A DNA stretch of 64,000 bases from Gelatoporia subvermispora B (Eukaryota > Basidiomycota > Agaricomycetes > Polyporales > Gelatoporiaceae). Location: the NCBI GenBank assembly GCA_000320605.2, contig KB445803.1, positions 192,382 through 256,381 on the forward strand, written 5' to 3'. Position numbers and translations under genes: made by a program. Shown here piece after piece: positions 51,278 through 63,512 of the stretch; the first letter of the stretch is position 1; the number at the start of each line of letters is the position of its first letter. The notes under the pieces are model-generated. The model was not told the DNA's origin, did no database searches, and worked only from the letters and a program-made list of their open reading frames with translations.

Positions 51278-53121
51278 CCTCAAGCAAGACTGAAGCCACA
51301 AAGCCGCTCAGTCGAGAACTGCACGTTCTTAAATGAATTGTTGCTTGGGTGTACCTGCCGAGCAAGAATCATCCTGCGGTCAGTTGACCCCGCCTTCTCC
51401 CTCATGTGACTACGAAGAGCATACCAGATGAGACCGTCCATGAGGGAGTGCACGCGGTGTAGTGGACATCTGGCCTATAGCCATAATTCTACTAGATATC
51501 ACGATACTTCTTAGACGACCGCGAGCTCATCGAGCCGCGTTATCCAGAGCCGGTCGAGCCAGTCTTACGTTTCTCTGGCTGCCATGTTCGGAGACACCTC
51601 AAACGGCTGCATCGCGGTGCACAGAAACATCCAGTGATGAATATGTCCTAGATAACCAGAGATTTTGGGATTTAGTTACAAGCTACCCATACTCTTTTAT
51701 GTAGATTCCCGTTGAGCATGCATTCGGTAATTGAGCCACGCGAGTGTCGATCCGTGTCGATAGGATGGAACTGGGCGATTCCGACTGGGGGACGTTTGGT
51801 TTGCCAGCCGATGTACACAATATTTTAACCTAACTCAAACAGGAGTTCGGTGAGCATGTAGGCGGCAGTCGAATGTGAAGCTGAGATGGACGAGGTTATT
51901 GCACTGAAGGTCAGAAGGAGAAAACGGTACAGCGCCTACATTCGGCTATAGGCGCTTATGGCGGCAATATCATGATAATGCGCACTTCGTTGTCCTCCGA
52001 GTCATTGATAGTCTTAAGCTAGGCCATTTCGCGGTGTCATTGCCGATGTTTGTTGCACCCATAAGCCCTAGCTCCGTCATCATCCTCGTAAGGCGCTAGT
52101 TCAAATTCGTTTGACATCAGGAAAATCTTACATCTACTTTGGCGCTGCTTTTCCTGCTTTGGGCTATTAAAGCAGGAAAAAGCGACGAAATCCCAGTCCC
52201 AGGGGACTGGGATTTTCCCGATTTCACCGTTTTGTGGGCGCTTATCGACCAGAAAAGACGGAAAAGCGGTAAAAGCAAACATGAGATTTTGCTGATGCCT
52301 TGTCATCTCATTCTGACGGGTCAACTGGGCCAACTGCACACGGAACCACTGGCCGCGGTCGGTTGGAGCCTCATTTCTGGCGGGCCTACATGACCACCTT
52401 GTGAACTATCAGCTGTGAACCGGTGTACACCGCATGTACCTGTCTTACCAGGTCTGATTTGAACTACTGGCGTCCATCATCGCAATGTCATACAAGTCCC
52501 CTGTAGGATAAAAGGTCCAACTTCCATAAGTTCGCTTGAAAGTATGATGGGTATGAAGAGGATGCTCATCATGGATGTCCGACGTCCCCGAGTTGTAGGT
52601 AACGCAGCTCGAATGGTGAATTGTCAAAGCCTAATGTATCGCAGTCACTCGGCTTTCATTCTATTAGACGACAGTGTACATTGCACTAGCACGTTGACAA
52701 TCGAAGCCTGCGAGAATCTAAGATTGCGCAGCTGGCTCCTGCGCCTCGTGCGAAGTACGGCTATACAAACTGTCGCAATCAGGAAGAGTGGAAGTCGTTG
52801 TGGGCCCATATGGAACACGGTGAGAATATGTGTTTACCAAGGTGTGATCGAGGCAAGTGATATTTCTCAGTGGTTATCGCTCGAAAGATAGAGCTGAGAC
52901 CGCACCTGGTACCTTCTGCCACAGGTCAGAACTTCCGATGGGTCGGGTGACATAGCCTCTTTGGGCATATCGCTATCTAGAGTAGCCGCCTTATCTAGTT
53001 TCCCAGCGTTTTGACATCCAGACCGAATGTTCAATGCTCGCTCTCACGTTGGGCGGCATTTGCTCTTTGCTCTGGCTGTGCCTGTGGGCGTTTCTTACTC
53101 GCCCTTCTTGTCTCACTTACC
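51278..53121. other. Intergenic with a long inverted repeat
   Basis: About 1.8 kb. It holds the glucosidase promoter side and the 5' flank of the DUF6593 gene. The only structured element I see is the imperfect inverted repeat at 52113-52299. Confidence 0.5.
52113..52299. repeat. Long imperfect inverted repeat with nested hairpin
   Basis: The centre at 52201-52202 is flanked by perfect 13-bp arms (AAATCCCAGTCCC, 52188-52200, and its complement at 52203-52215). The outermost 16 bp (52113-52128 and 52284-52299) pair with two mismatches, and the middle pairs partly. Inside the left arm a second hairpin pairs GCTTTTCCTGCTTT (52147-52160) with 52169-52183. Both strands are nearly the same sequence. 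This fits a miniature foldback element or a hairpin RNA precursor. Confidence 0.7.
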
Positions 53122-53829
53122 ATGGACTCACGACTCACTCTCGTAGACCATTCCGCTCTCACTGATCGCTACGCGAACACAGTCCTGGTCTTCGACCGAG
53201 ACAGTTTTCTCAATGCTACTCTGAGCATACAGGGAGGGGAGACGACAGTCTACAAAATTTGCACAGAGAAATCTGGGTCACGCACGGAGCTACGCAGGAC
53301 TGGTCCTGAACCAAGCTCGGAGGATGTGCTCGTTGCACTCATAGAGAGAAACGAGATCTTTCCGGACACAATTGCGTTCTACGGTCAGCCGCCAATCAAG
53401 ATCAGTAAGTGGCTGAAGCATCGCACCTTCTCTGTGGTGTAGGTAGTTTTTGCTGCGCCGTCAGTCGTCACCACGTGGAAGGCCTCATGCTACGCCTGCA
53501 GCACCGAATCCACGGCGACAGCTCGATATGTGTGGAAACCTCTCAATCTTTTCGAGATTGCTGTGAGTTGCCGACTCGCATATTCTAGATGCATGCTAAT
53601 GACTATGATTGTCCAGTTGTTCATGGACAACAACCCATTCACTCCTATAGCCTGGTTCAGGACTGCGCACATATCTGATGTTGACGGCGTACGCACCAGG
53701 TCACCCCCGTATATCTCCTTGCAACCTGACGCAGAGCATATCGAGGACTTCGTCCTCGCTTCGCTCATTATCGTCGAGCACAAATATAGGATGAAAGCAA
53801 AGAAAGCAGCAGTATACCCGCCAAGCTAG
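53122..53829 (+). CDS. DUF6593-family protein
   Basis: Three exons, 53122-53438, 53502-53562 and 53617-53829, encode 196 aa. The N-terminal MDSRLTLVDHSALTDRY and following strands, the WLKHRTFSVV segment, the RYVWKPLNLFE core and the FTPIAWFRT block are the usual order in Agaricomycete DUF6593 proteins. No function is known for the domain. There is no signal peptide at the chosen start. An upstream in-frame ATG at 53011 would add a Cys-rich hydrophobic leader and is thought less likely. GTAAGT at 53405 inside the WLK codons is not used, because removing it would delete a conserved block. Splice phases 2 and 0 agree. Confidence 0.8.
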
Positions 53830-56800
53830 TTATATTTGCCTGGGAATAATAGTCCCGGTATTGGTGTGAACCTGGCGTCTAGGTGTTAGGGAGAATGTAA
53901 GTCATAGGCGCTATTTGCTTCGCAGATCATACTCTAGATCAGGTTATCCACTGCATCCGTTGTCCCACTGTTTAGCGAGAGTGAACCTCTTGGTATCTAC
54001 ATTCCATGACATATGCGCTCTTTGATCAGTTAGTTACGTCTAATCGCTGCCAGAGGCTTGATTGCCGTCACATATCGCTACGATACGGTCTATCCAGTCA
54101 TCAAACATGTTGCAGAAGTCGGTTCCGATGTTTAGTATACGGATGATAGCATTGCTGGAGGCTCGGAATCATTGTGCCTCGCTACTCGCCTCCTTAGTCG
54201 ACCTGGAGGTGGCGCTGTGGGTCGGAGGGCCAGCGTGAAGTATTGTGCTTTCCCGATGACATTGCCCGCTGTCGTCGGAACGTTCGGAGAGATTGTCTCA
54301 CGCTGGTCTCACAGCTGTGCATCATGTCTGTCGCGAATTCAAAAATCGATGATGCCCTTACCACGTCCGGTGCTTGTGGCTCTCAAATGCTGCGCCTCCA
54401 CGAAAGCATTGTGTGATGCCGCAGGGTCGCCATGAGGGTTGAAACATATTGAACTGGCACTCACACAAGCCCTCGTCACCTGCTATTGTATTGTTATTTC
54501 TGCCGCACTGGTTCGGATTGTTCGTGCCGCATATCAACATCCCCATCCTTGTTACGTCCATGCGTGAGCATGACACAGGAGGGTAATTAGCACAGCAGGT
54601 CATTCGAGAATGGCCAAGACTCGCCTATGGGATCCTTCCCTAATGGAACCCGTCAACCACTGGTTTGACCATGTGATATGACGCTACTATGATCAACTTC
54701 TGTGACTGCTCCACTCCGCTGGTCATTGACTGCAGGAAGTCTGTTACGGACTTCGAGTTCCGTTGGGAGTAGCGGTGTCATGATAGCATGCGGCAACCAG
54801 TATGAGCATGTGTATATGGAGACAAAACAGTTCATATTAGATTGAAGGCGTTCTGTGGCCGTGAGTGGTCTGGGACTAGGAGAGAGCGGGAGTTTATCAA
54901 TATGACGCAGCAACAGACTTAAATCGCTTTGCCTTCTGTTTCCGCGGGGGAATATGCTGCCTCGGGAGGAACACCAAGCGAAATGGAAGTACATTACAGT
55001 TGTCATCTTATGGGGAGATCGTGCATGATACGTTGTCTCTGCCTCTACCCAGTTCTTCACCGTAACGAAACGATGAGTGCTTATCTCAAGTCCATCTCAG
55101 TAATTTGTCTCTGCATGCTATATCGTATTCACTCCATCACGAGGGCTGTCATGTGTTCTTTGAAAGGTGCTGTGACAGCCTCCTCCGAGCCACGCCTGAT
55201 TGAAAAGTTTCATCGATGACATCGGAATAGACAACGAAACATCTCTGCAAGTCACTCGTCATGCGTTCCGAATGAGAATGTTGGGACTCACGAGGTACGT
55301 TCGGAACTTGTGATTTATTAGATCTTGGCAGAACATTGGTCCAGCAGGAGGGTGTCCATTTCACACTGACTTGAACCCCCTCGAATTAAGGCAATGCACG
55401 ATTCTGATCCATGCGCCCAAAGCTGCATACGATGTGCCAATAAAAATTCTGATCGACACTTCTCGCATTGAATCACGATTAGAAGAATCGCGGTATTGTT
55501 ATGTTGCCAAAGGTATGGCGTTGAGAATGACAGTGTCCGTGATGATCATGCAACTATAAAGCTACTTGCTCCCGCGACGGACCACGGTAACGTGCAAAAT
55601 GATACTGCGGTCTACAAGTTCTCACAGCGCATTCGATGTCCATGTGGTAGGCCAGCAAGACCCGAAGCTAGATATCGCATTATCACTACTTGCCCTGTAT
55701 ATGGACCACTCGTGATGCAACATTTATCTCGTGTCGAGTACAGTGTCTACACTTATATCAAAGTCCAAGGTTGGCTGTTACAATGCGCTGCGCTCCCCTT
55801 CAGACGGCTAACCGGGTTCTCGACTTCTACGCGTGGGACGCTGCACAGCTAGGGCAGTACGCTGCAATGTGGGGCGCTACATTAAATCTTGTGAGAACCG
55901 TTGCATGCGCATACTATGTGGTAAGTACTTACAGTACTGCTGAGGATATTGACGACTTAATGCCCCGTGCTTCAGTTTCCGTGAATCAATCATTGGAGAA
56001 CGCATGGACGTACTACTGCCAGCAAGCCTGTTTGCATGTGGTCCCCTGGCATGTTGCTGGATGGGCGGGACTAAATTTGCAATTCCTATTGTCGCATTCC
56101 ACCTGTAGCGAGCTGCGTAAATGAGAAAATACATGAGTGGGAGTTGTCGACTTGCCAACTCGTCCGGCTGTGGATGACGTTGTTAGACAAGTCGCATTCA
56201 AGAGTACCGATCGAGACGCACCACGGGAACTGCGTGACCGCATTTCGTGTATATGTAACAGATTCTAAGGACACGGTGAGTCTCTTTTGGCTTGCGATAA
56301 TAGTGGCCATACTGTCGATAGAAGCACATTATGGGTTGTAGAATGCCGGGTGGTGCTGGAAGGTGAACTGTTGCCAAAGGGTACTTGCGTAAAGCTTTAT
56401 ATATTGTCCCATGACCACAGTCAAAGATGCCATCGCGTCACGGTCTCGTTCGGAGCCTGCTCAAACAAGCACATTCTGCTGCTATTTCTCAGAATAACAT
56501 GAAAGCGCTTCACTCAACCTATGGAAGCATATCACGGCGTGTAGAATGCCGCTCACCTCGATTGCAAAAGTTTGAGAAGTTGACGCGAACCCAATGAAGA
56601 TATTTCAGTATATGCTTACAAATTACTCTCCAATGCACAGTCAGATTTCTGTTCAGGCGCAAGATGAGAGCATTAGGTATCAGACGCGACAGGAGATCCG
56701 ACAGTTCCGCAGGCACCTCTTGTTCTTGCCTACAGAAGCCTGAGTCTCAATAAGAGCTGATTGAGAAAACCGGACTCTCGCAGAATTGTACTCCGTTAGT

Positions 56801-57237
56801 CGAGCCATCCTTGTTGTGTATGTTAATGGACCTCACATTTGTCAATTGTCGACGATAACCGGTGAAGGTGGTAACAGGCCAACGAATTAACATATACGTG
56901 CGCCGCTTTCGAGTGTCGCCTCGCTCCTAAAGATCAACAGTCTAGTAATAGTAGAGGCTCGCACAGTCTCTTCGACAGAATTTTCTGTAAATCGTTGCAA
57001 GAAACAAGACGAACCCGCGGAATACAACCAGCTGTGGCGGCTGGCACAGCCACGGCCACCCGTACCGCTCCGTACCGCCGGCCCACGCCCGTTGTCGCCG
57101 GCGCCTCAGCAGCTCGGCCACCGGCGTACTTAGTTGTCTGATGACTCTTAACAGCATATAGGTTCCTGAATTCTAGAACCTTCAGACTCGGGCGTACCTG
57201 TGGATTCTCCTACAACCGTTGTCCACCGGAGCTTGAC
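53830..57237. other. Long intergenic stretch, no gene recognised
   Basis: About 3.4 kb, the largest gene-free stretch here. The open frames (for example 55690-56124) are not supported by domains or splice structure. A GC-rich patch of about 95 bp lies at 57031-57126. The rest is AT-richer and looks like decayed sequence, but I cannot assign it to a known element. Confidence 0.45.
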
Positions 57238-57792
57238 ATGTCTCCATCTGACCTGCCCAAGCATGGCCACGAGAAGCGGAAGAACAGATATCCGAAGACT
57301 TTTGTTGACGACAAGGTTCGTTTCCTCGCCGAAGTCCATATGCACCGGTGATATGCACGTGTAATAGGCTACTGCTCTCCAGTTGGCAGAAACAGTAGCC
57401 AAAGTCCAGGAGGACAAATCTCTTCAGAAAGTTCGGAAGCATCATCACCAAGCACAGGTAAGTTGTGAAGTCAGGTCTTACTGATGTATACACAAACCAA
57501 TTTGTACACCTTGGCACAGAAATCACGATCAGTTGGTACTCAAAAGAAGGAGAGGACTTCTAAACGCAAATTGGTAGACCCTGGGTCCCTCGTCACCGCT
57601 ATCGAGTTCCTGACGCCGATCTAGGAGGAGGTAAAGGCATCCATAGCGGGCGACCTGGCACGGGCAAAACGTGAAAAGTCCAAGAAGCGCAAAGAATCTA
57701 GAAATGTAAAGACAGAAACTCTAGATCCACGATCGCCCCCCCGTCCAACAGCAGCATTTACACCAGCTCGGAAGCGTGTGACATTCGGCTAA
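57238..57792 (+). pseudogene. Lys-rich protein gene with an in-frame stop
   Basis: Three exons in phase 0, 57238-57315, 57383-57457 and 57520-57792. The protein is basic: MSPSDLPKHGHEKRKNRYPK, then QEDKSLQKVRKHHHQAQ, then KKERTSKRKLVDP. The frame meets a TAG at 57622-57624 but continues open and clearly coding-like for 55 more codons (DLARAKREKSKKRKES, PPRPTAAFTPARKRVTFG) to TAA at 57790-57792. A single base change, such as CAG or AAG to TAG, explains the stop. Upstream the frame is open to an AG acceptor at 57185, so more 5' exons may exist. No family is recognised. It may instead end naturally at 57624. Confidence 0.5.
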
Positions 57793-58456
57793 CACCAGTC
57801 CCGCATTTTTCTGCTCATCCAAGCCCTTACTCTTATTTTATATGTCGTTCCTTCGAAGGATCTCATGAAGCCGATCGCTCAGGGGTAGCTTTGTGACCAT
57901 TTTCCTACTACGCTCAGTTGCATGAAGTATGCTCACAACGTAGATCGATTAGTTGTTATAGCACAACAGCACTCTGCCGAGCTTTTGGTGAGGTGGCCAG
58001 GGTAGCCCATACTTTGACGTATCCGGAGTTACACCACAGACTATAACACTGTATCTAGGATTGGTTATTCTGTAGTGATGTTAAGATGACACAAGCGGCC
58101 CGTTGCGATCGCTTGCTGAGATAGAATTGCGATTGCGCAGTCACCATAAAATAGGAGCTAGTCGTCCAAGTAGCTTGATCTAGATGGGACAATTTCTAAG
58201 AACTTCCTGCATCACAGAACCTCTGATGCTCAGATCCTTGAACCACATTCATCTTTCGAGTGACAGGCGTCGAACCCTGCAATCGTGAGACATCCAAGCC
58301 TCCTATATTGACGATCCGTTGCTATGTTATGATATGTGACCACACTGCGGCCAGACCGAAGAGCCTAGATGTCCATATAGGTAAGCCCTCCGATGCGCTC
58401 TTGCTGTTAAGTGAACCGGTACGAAGATAGTCGTAAGTGGATTGAATGATCTGTGC
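57793..58456. other. Intergenic, no gene recognised
   Basis: About 660 bp between the convergent ends of the Lys-rich gene and the P450 gene. Nothing is recognised. Confidence 0.5.
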
Positions 58457-60653
58457 CTAAGCGGACGCCTTGTCGCGAACTTTCACACTGACAAAAAGCG
58501 GCGGCTTTTTAGTCACGAAGAAATCGCGCAAGCCAGGCAGGTACGATTCCGGATCGTAGCCGAGAGCGAACTGGAGCTCAAGGCGCTGCATGATGAGGCA
58601 GGTCGTCATACGCATCTCCTGCAATGCGAGGTTCTTCCCGACGCAGTTCGCCCGCCCAAAGGAGAATGGTATGAAGGCCTCTCGATTGTGCACAAAGGAG
58701 CGCCCATCGATGCCAGCATCGGATGCGGTCATGCGGCCTGATGCAATGAGCCAGCGGTCGAGCCAGTAGGACTCGGGGTTGGGGGCGAAGTTGCGCGCGT
58801 CCCGCTGCATAGAGAACAGGTGGAGGTACGTCCTTGTTCCCTCTGGCTGCGCGTGACGTGGTTGTATCTCAGGAATAAAACGCTTTGAGAATAAAACGAG
58901 TAACATACTGCTGCGCTACAACTTTTCCTCCAGCAGGTGCGACCCGCTCACTACCGCTCAATACGGCGGGCATGAGGCGCAGAGTCTCGTTGCTGTCATA
59001 CGACAATGTCAGTGTGGACAGCGTGATTAGATAATGAAATGGACGCGCATGGCAGCGTTTAGAATAGGCATGTCCTGGTGGTGCTTCGTGTCAAGTGCGT
59101 TTTTGCCGGGAGAGTAAAATTGATCAATCTCTGCCTGTAGTCGTGCATATGCCTTCGGGTCCCTGAGGAGAAAGAAGAACATGTTTGCGAGGACGCCGGA
59201 CGTCGTATCCGAGCCCGCCACAATTGCGAGCACAGCCTCTCGCACAACGTCGTGAAGCTGGGGTGATTGTTTCTCTGCACCGTCCTCATTGTTCTATTGG
59301 ACCGGCGTTGAGATGTAAAGTAGGCACTTGGTTGATTTGTAGCTTACGAGATAATAGACCAGATCTTTGACGAGTGATCCTTCCTTCACGCGCCGTGCAG
59401 CACGGTCCCTGGCATAGTGCTGCGACCTCCTGACGTCTTTACCGAACATTGGAAGATGGCGTGCGTATACGGAGATCCATGGCACATTGGCAAAGAAATG
59501 ACCCTGACTATGACGATCGGATATTTTTTCAGTCTTTCAACTGCGAAGAAATCCGAAGACTTACGCCATGCCAGCTTCCATAACGCTCCAAACGCTTCGT
59601 TTATCTCCCTTCTCAAGCAAATTTGGCCCCCCTCCAAATCTGTGGGTGTGTCAATAGTTGGACGCTTGCAAACATAGTGGAACGTACGCCATATCTCCCA
59701 TGAAGTCGAATCTGCGGGATGATCGGGATAATGAGATTATTTGAGTGTAGCTAACGGAAAAAGAACATACGTGAACCAACTGAGAAGTACTCCGAGATCT
59801 ACTTCGTGTTCTTTCGCTATAACTCCCACAAGCTGCTTCGCACGGCGTGAGATAACGTCCTCGTATCCCTTGAGCGCTGGGGTACTGAAAGCACGACTCC
59901 ATGGCTTTCGCTTGGCCGCGTGATCTTCCCCCGAACTCGCCAGTAGCGAACTTTCCGATTTCCGTAAGTCCAAGCCGCGGCCGATGTAAGCTAGACGAAA
60001 AAGTGTATGTGAGCGGGCCTGATTGTTTACATAACGCATCGAAACCATTACATTGACTCTTGTGAAAGCCAAAGGTGCCCAATACCGGCGTGATTGCAGC
60101 CGCAGAATTGATGCTGATTTCGTTAAGACCTGAGGAATTATGTTTCATAATACAGTGTCACACGAGATGCGTAACATTCACACGCACCGATACGGACAAT
60201 ATCACCGTACTCCCTATGTAATTTCTGGATGTAGCGATGCTGGCGCCCCTGCAAGCCGATTACCGCAAAGGAAAGACGTGTGACTTTAAGAAGTAATGGA
60301 CCTGGATAGCTTGCTAGCGGGTGGAACGGCGATACGCGATACAGTACAACTGATATCAATAGAACTGTCAGGAATAAGCCATAGCTGACTATGAGGGCGT
60401 CGAGATTGCTGTAGTAGGCTCGGACGAGAACAGACAGTAGCGAAGGCGGGACTCCTAGCAAGCTGAGATGCACGAGGGGCGCCCTTGGCTCACACCGTTT
60501 GAACGCATAGTGAACAGCCTGGCAACATTGTGTGAGCGCTCTACGATAACCAGTATGCGAACTACTTGCTAAAGCGGCGGTTGCGACTAAGAGCAGCGCA
60601 TCTGTCTTGGTCGGCTCATGTATCGGAATGACAGTTCGGGTGATGACAGGCAT
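58457..60653 (-). CDS. Cytochrome P450 monooxygenase, membrane anchored
   Basis: A haem-thiolate monooxygenase of the fungal ER; the substrate is unknown. Nine exons: 60188-60653, 60058-60129, 59771-59990, 59688-59711, 59565-59639, 59348-59507, 59049-59293, 58905-58992, 58457-58846, giving 579 aa. A membrane anchor lies near residues 84-104 (LDALIVSYGLFLTVLLISVV). The I-helix is AGSDTTSG, the K-helix ExxR reads INETLRLMP, and the haem-binding loop is FSFGRANCVG with Cys near residue 518. Exon 4 is only 24 nt and encodes the FDFMGDMA block. Intron 7 (58993-59048) needs a GC donor, GCGCGT, to give INETLRL. The start of intron 8 (58847-58904) is weaker; I chose GTTACT because it keeps the frame into PEGTRTYLHLF. 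The N-terminus, about 80 residues before the anchor, is longer than usual. Confidence 0.9.
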
Positions 60654-61520
60654 TGATACACGGGCGCGCAGACCGATTGAGCTACACGCTCCGATTCAAT
60701 TTGCAAGGAGACGTCTCATTTATACTGGGCAGCATTCATGTATGATTCATATGAGACGACAAGACCTCGTCACGACACCCGTTCTTGCCGATTGCACCAG
60801 TGAAACGGCAGCATGCGACAATACAATCGGCTGAGTCGTCCAGTGTTGCCGAGAGGGGAATCAATGCCAGCCTCGGGCATCTAGTATTTTGGCCGAGCAT
60901 AGCAAGATTCCGGTCGACCAGCTTTCCGGACCAAAAGCGCTCACAAGGCTGTGGACGCAGCTAATTTTCAGCTACCAGAGTGATTACGCAGAAAGCAATG
61001 GTCAAAGCCAGAGACTACGGAGCCACTTGGACCCCGAGGTCGTACGAGGATGGACCCACTTGGTTCCGCCAGAGGTTGCGGCCATAACTTTGCGGTTTGG
61101 AACTCGGTTGTTGATCTGTCGTGTTGTGGGAGCAGTTGACGTGCGTATACTGGAGGTAAATGAGCAGTCAAATACCACGGATTCATAGACAAACTCACTG
61201 GGGTGTTTGGTGTCAAAGGCTGGACATCCATAAAAATGGTACGAGAAAGTTCAGCGTCCAGCAACCACGACATCGTAGGCTCAAGTCGACTTCTGACATT
61301 TGTGTGAATTGGCTACCTCCACAATGTCACCATTAGTTAAGCCAAAATACATGTGGAGGGCAATTGAAAGTAGAACAGATCCTGCAGACAAAGTAGCGCT
61401 TGATTCGCCACGACCCCCGGCACTGGATTGGGGCCGATCCTCATAGCATGCTGTTGTCCAAACACGAGGCGTACCATAAAAATACAGTCTGTAATTCAAC
61501 ATCATTCCGTGTAGCTTGTG
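60654..61520. other. Intergenic, no gene recognised
   Basis: About 870 bp between the P450 start and the stop of the next gene. A tRNA-like A box just before the P450 start was checked and rejected. Confidence 0.5.
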
Positions 61521-63512
61521 TCACGAGTGCCCGACACCTATTTGACTCTGACTCTCCGCTGGGAGCGGAGTCTCCTCGTCGTCAGGAATATCGCGCAGCC
61601 ACCCGCTGTAGTCAACGTCTCTGTCTAGAAGCTCGCTCACCCGATCAACGCGCCCGTCAACATCAAACTGCGAGTTGTAACCCATGCTGAACACAGCGCT
61701 ACCACCTCGAGTCAGAGGAAAGCCAGGGGCACTACTGTAACCACCTTGCCCAAGGAACCCACCGCCCCCGCCGGCTGGCCCAACACCGCCATCGTGATGC
61801 ATTGATGAGACGAACGGCGGGGCAAAAGCGTCCGAATTCTGTGTGAAGAAGGGGGAGACTAGTGAAGCAGGGCGGTGACGGACCACATCGGGAGAAGCGG
61901 GCGAGGAGACGGATGCAAAAGAAGAAAAGGACGTTTTTCTTGGAGATGCATCCGTCATCAGCGGCTGCGCTGCGTGGATCTGTGCGGGAGCTTTGTGCAC
62001 AGTCAAGATGGTGTCCCGCTGCAGTACGTCGGGTGCCTTGTTCTTTCGAGACGTCTGGCGCGATCGGACCCTTGTTCGTCGCGACGACGCGAGGAGCTCT
62101 GTGAGAGTTGGAAGAGCTCGAGGATTGGGTAACAGCGGCACGAACATTTCCCCCGCACTAATTATTTCACCCATTTGCAGAGCAGGATGTGGCGGTGTCG
62201 ATGGACGGCTTAGCCGGGTAGGAGGGGTCTTCGGAACTGGTGAGCTGCTGGTTGAAGCGCTGGGAGACAGACGCGCCTTCTTCATAGACGGAGAGACGTT
62301 TGATGTTGTTCGGGGAGTGTATGATACTCCAGGATCCTCTGTCGTGAGCGAGCGCACACGTTTGCCTCTATCTGATACGGCCCTTGGAGGATCGTGGTGC
62401 ACGTCATCGTGACTACCTTGTGAATAGAATGGCGGCGATGCTATGCCCAGCAGATGCGGTGATTGTGATATGTCCATATGACGGGGTATGGGTGGCGGCT
62501 TCTCTCGTCTCTTCTTTCCATTGACTTCTTGTTGTGGTGTTGATGTCTGGAGTTGAGACGGGAAGGAGGGCGGTAAGAAGTCCTGTCATATGCATCAGTG
62601 GCCTCCAACATGTCGGAAGCCGATGGGAACCCTGACCATCTCTGATAAATCTCCTATCCGCGCTGCGGCTGTAGGTGGTTGCAATAGCTTCGAAGATCGT
62701 TGTGCAGCTGAGTTCGCGGGAAAGGGATTTCGTACAGCCCGATCGTGTGCGAAGCCATCCACGACCGTGGCATCGGGCACGATGTGACTGATATCCTTCG
62801 TGTGTTTCTGAGATGAGGTAGAGGGCTTTACGACGACAAATCCCAGGGGAGATTGCTTCATGACTGCTAGACGGCCGGTGTCTTTGGCCTTACCCTTGTC
62901 GATCACTCTACTGAGATGAGTGGCTTCTAGTGGTGATGCGGGGTCTTCGAGTCCGTCATGCGTAATCTTCGCCTGCCATGCCGATACCTTCTCCTTGACC
63001 AGTTCTGCCTTCGAGGGACGCTGCGGGGTGTCCTTAGGCCAGAACTTTGATGTCTTCGCACTCGAAAGATCTCTCTGGCGAGTCCATTCGTCCCACTTCT
63101 TCTCATACTCGTCCCACTCCACCTCTGTATCCGGCAGCTGCCACGCAACATTATCGACTGCCAGCTTCCTTCCTTGCCCAATGCGGATGCCGGGAGCAGC
63201 ACCTACATACCCTCGACTTGTGCATGCCGTCCTCAGCATGAACGAGACGTGTCCCCATTTCGGATGAGTCGGGTCATTTCCAGCAGCCGACATAGCAGAT
63301 TTTAATTTAGCTTCGATTGATTTATTGTGGCCATGCTGGACAGGAGACGGCGGGCATGAAGAGGGGCATAGCACTTCCGGGACGTCGGCAAGTCTCTCGC
63401 GAGCTCGACGTAAACGATCGGCAACCTCAGCACAGTCTGCAATTGGATGAGAGCTTGATGAAGACGATGACGATGACGCTGCAGACTGGTCGCTGTTTAA
63501 GTGTGCATCCAT
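61521..63512 (-). CDS. Ser/Pro-rich protein of unknown function
   Basis: Two exons on the minus strand, 62637-63512 and 61521-62582, encode 645 aa. I do not recognise the family. Residues 1-20 include a run of nine Ser. A conserved-looking segment follows, with HPKWGHVSFMLRTAC and, after it, VEWDEYEKKWDEW. The second exon is low-complexity, rich in Ser, Pro and Thr, with a basic KKRREKPPPIPRHMDIS stretch, a Gly-rich run and an acidic end (SGWLRDIPDDEE). The intron 62583-62636 has donor GTCAGG and a CTGAT branch site, and joins IGDLSEM to DFLPPSF. The start is the ATG before the Ser run. The frame is open to 63731, but that extension looks non-coding. A nuclear or regulatory role is only a guess from the composition. 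Confidence 0.65.

Noticed and set aside
60673..60684. tRNA A-box match (TAGCTCAATCGG) on the minus strand just upstream of the P450 start
   Set aside because: No B box (GGTTCRANNCC) follows at the required distance and no cloverleaf forms.
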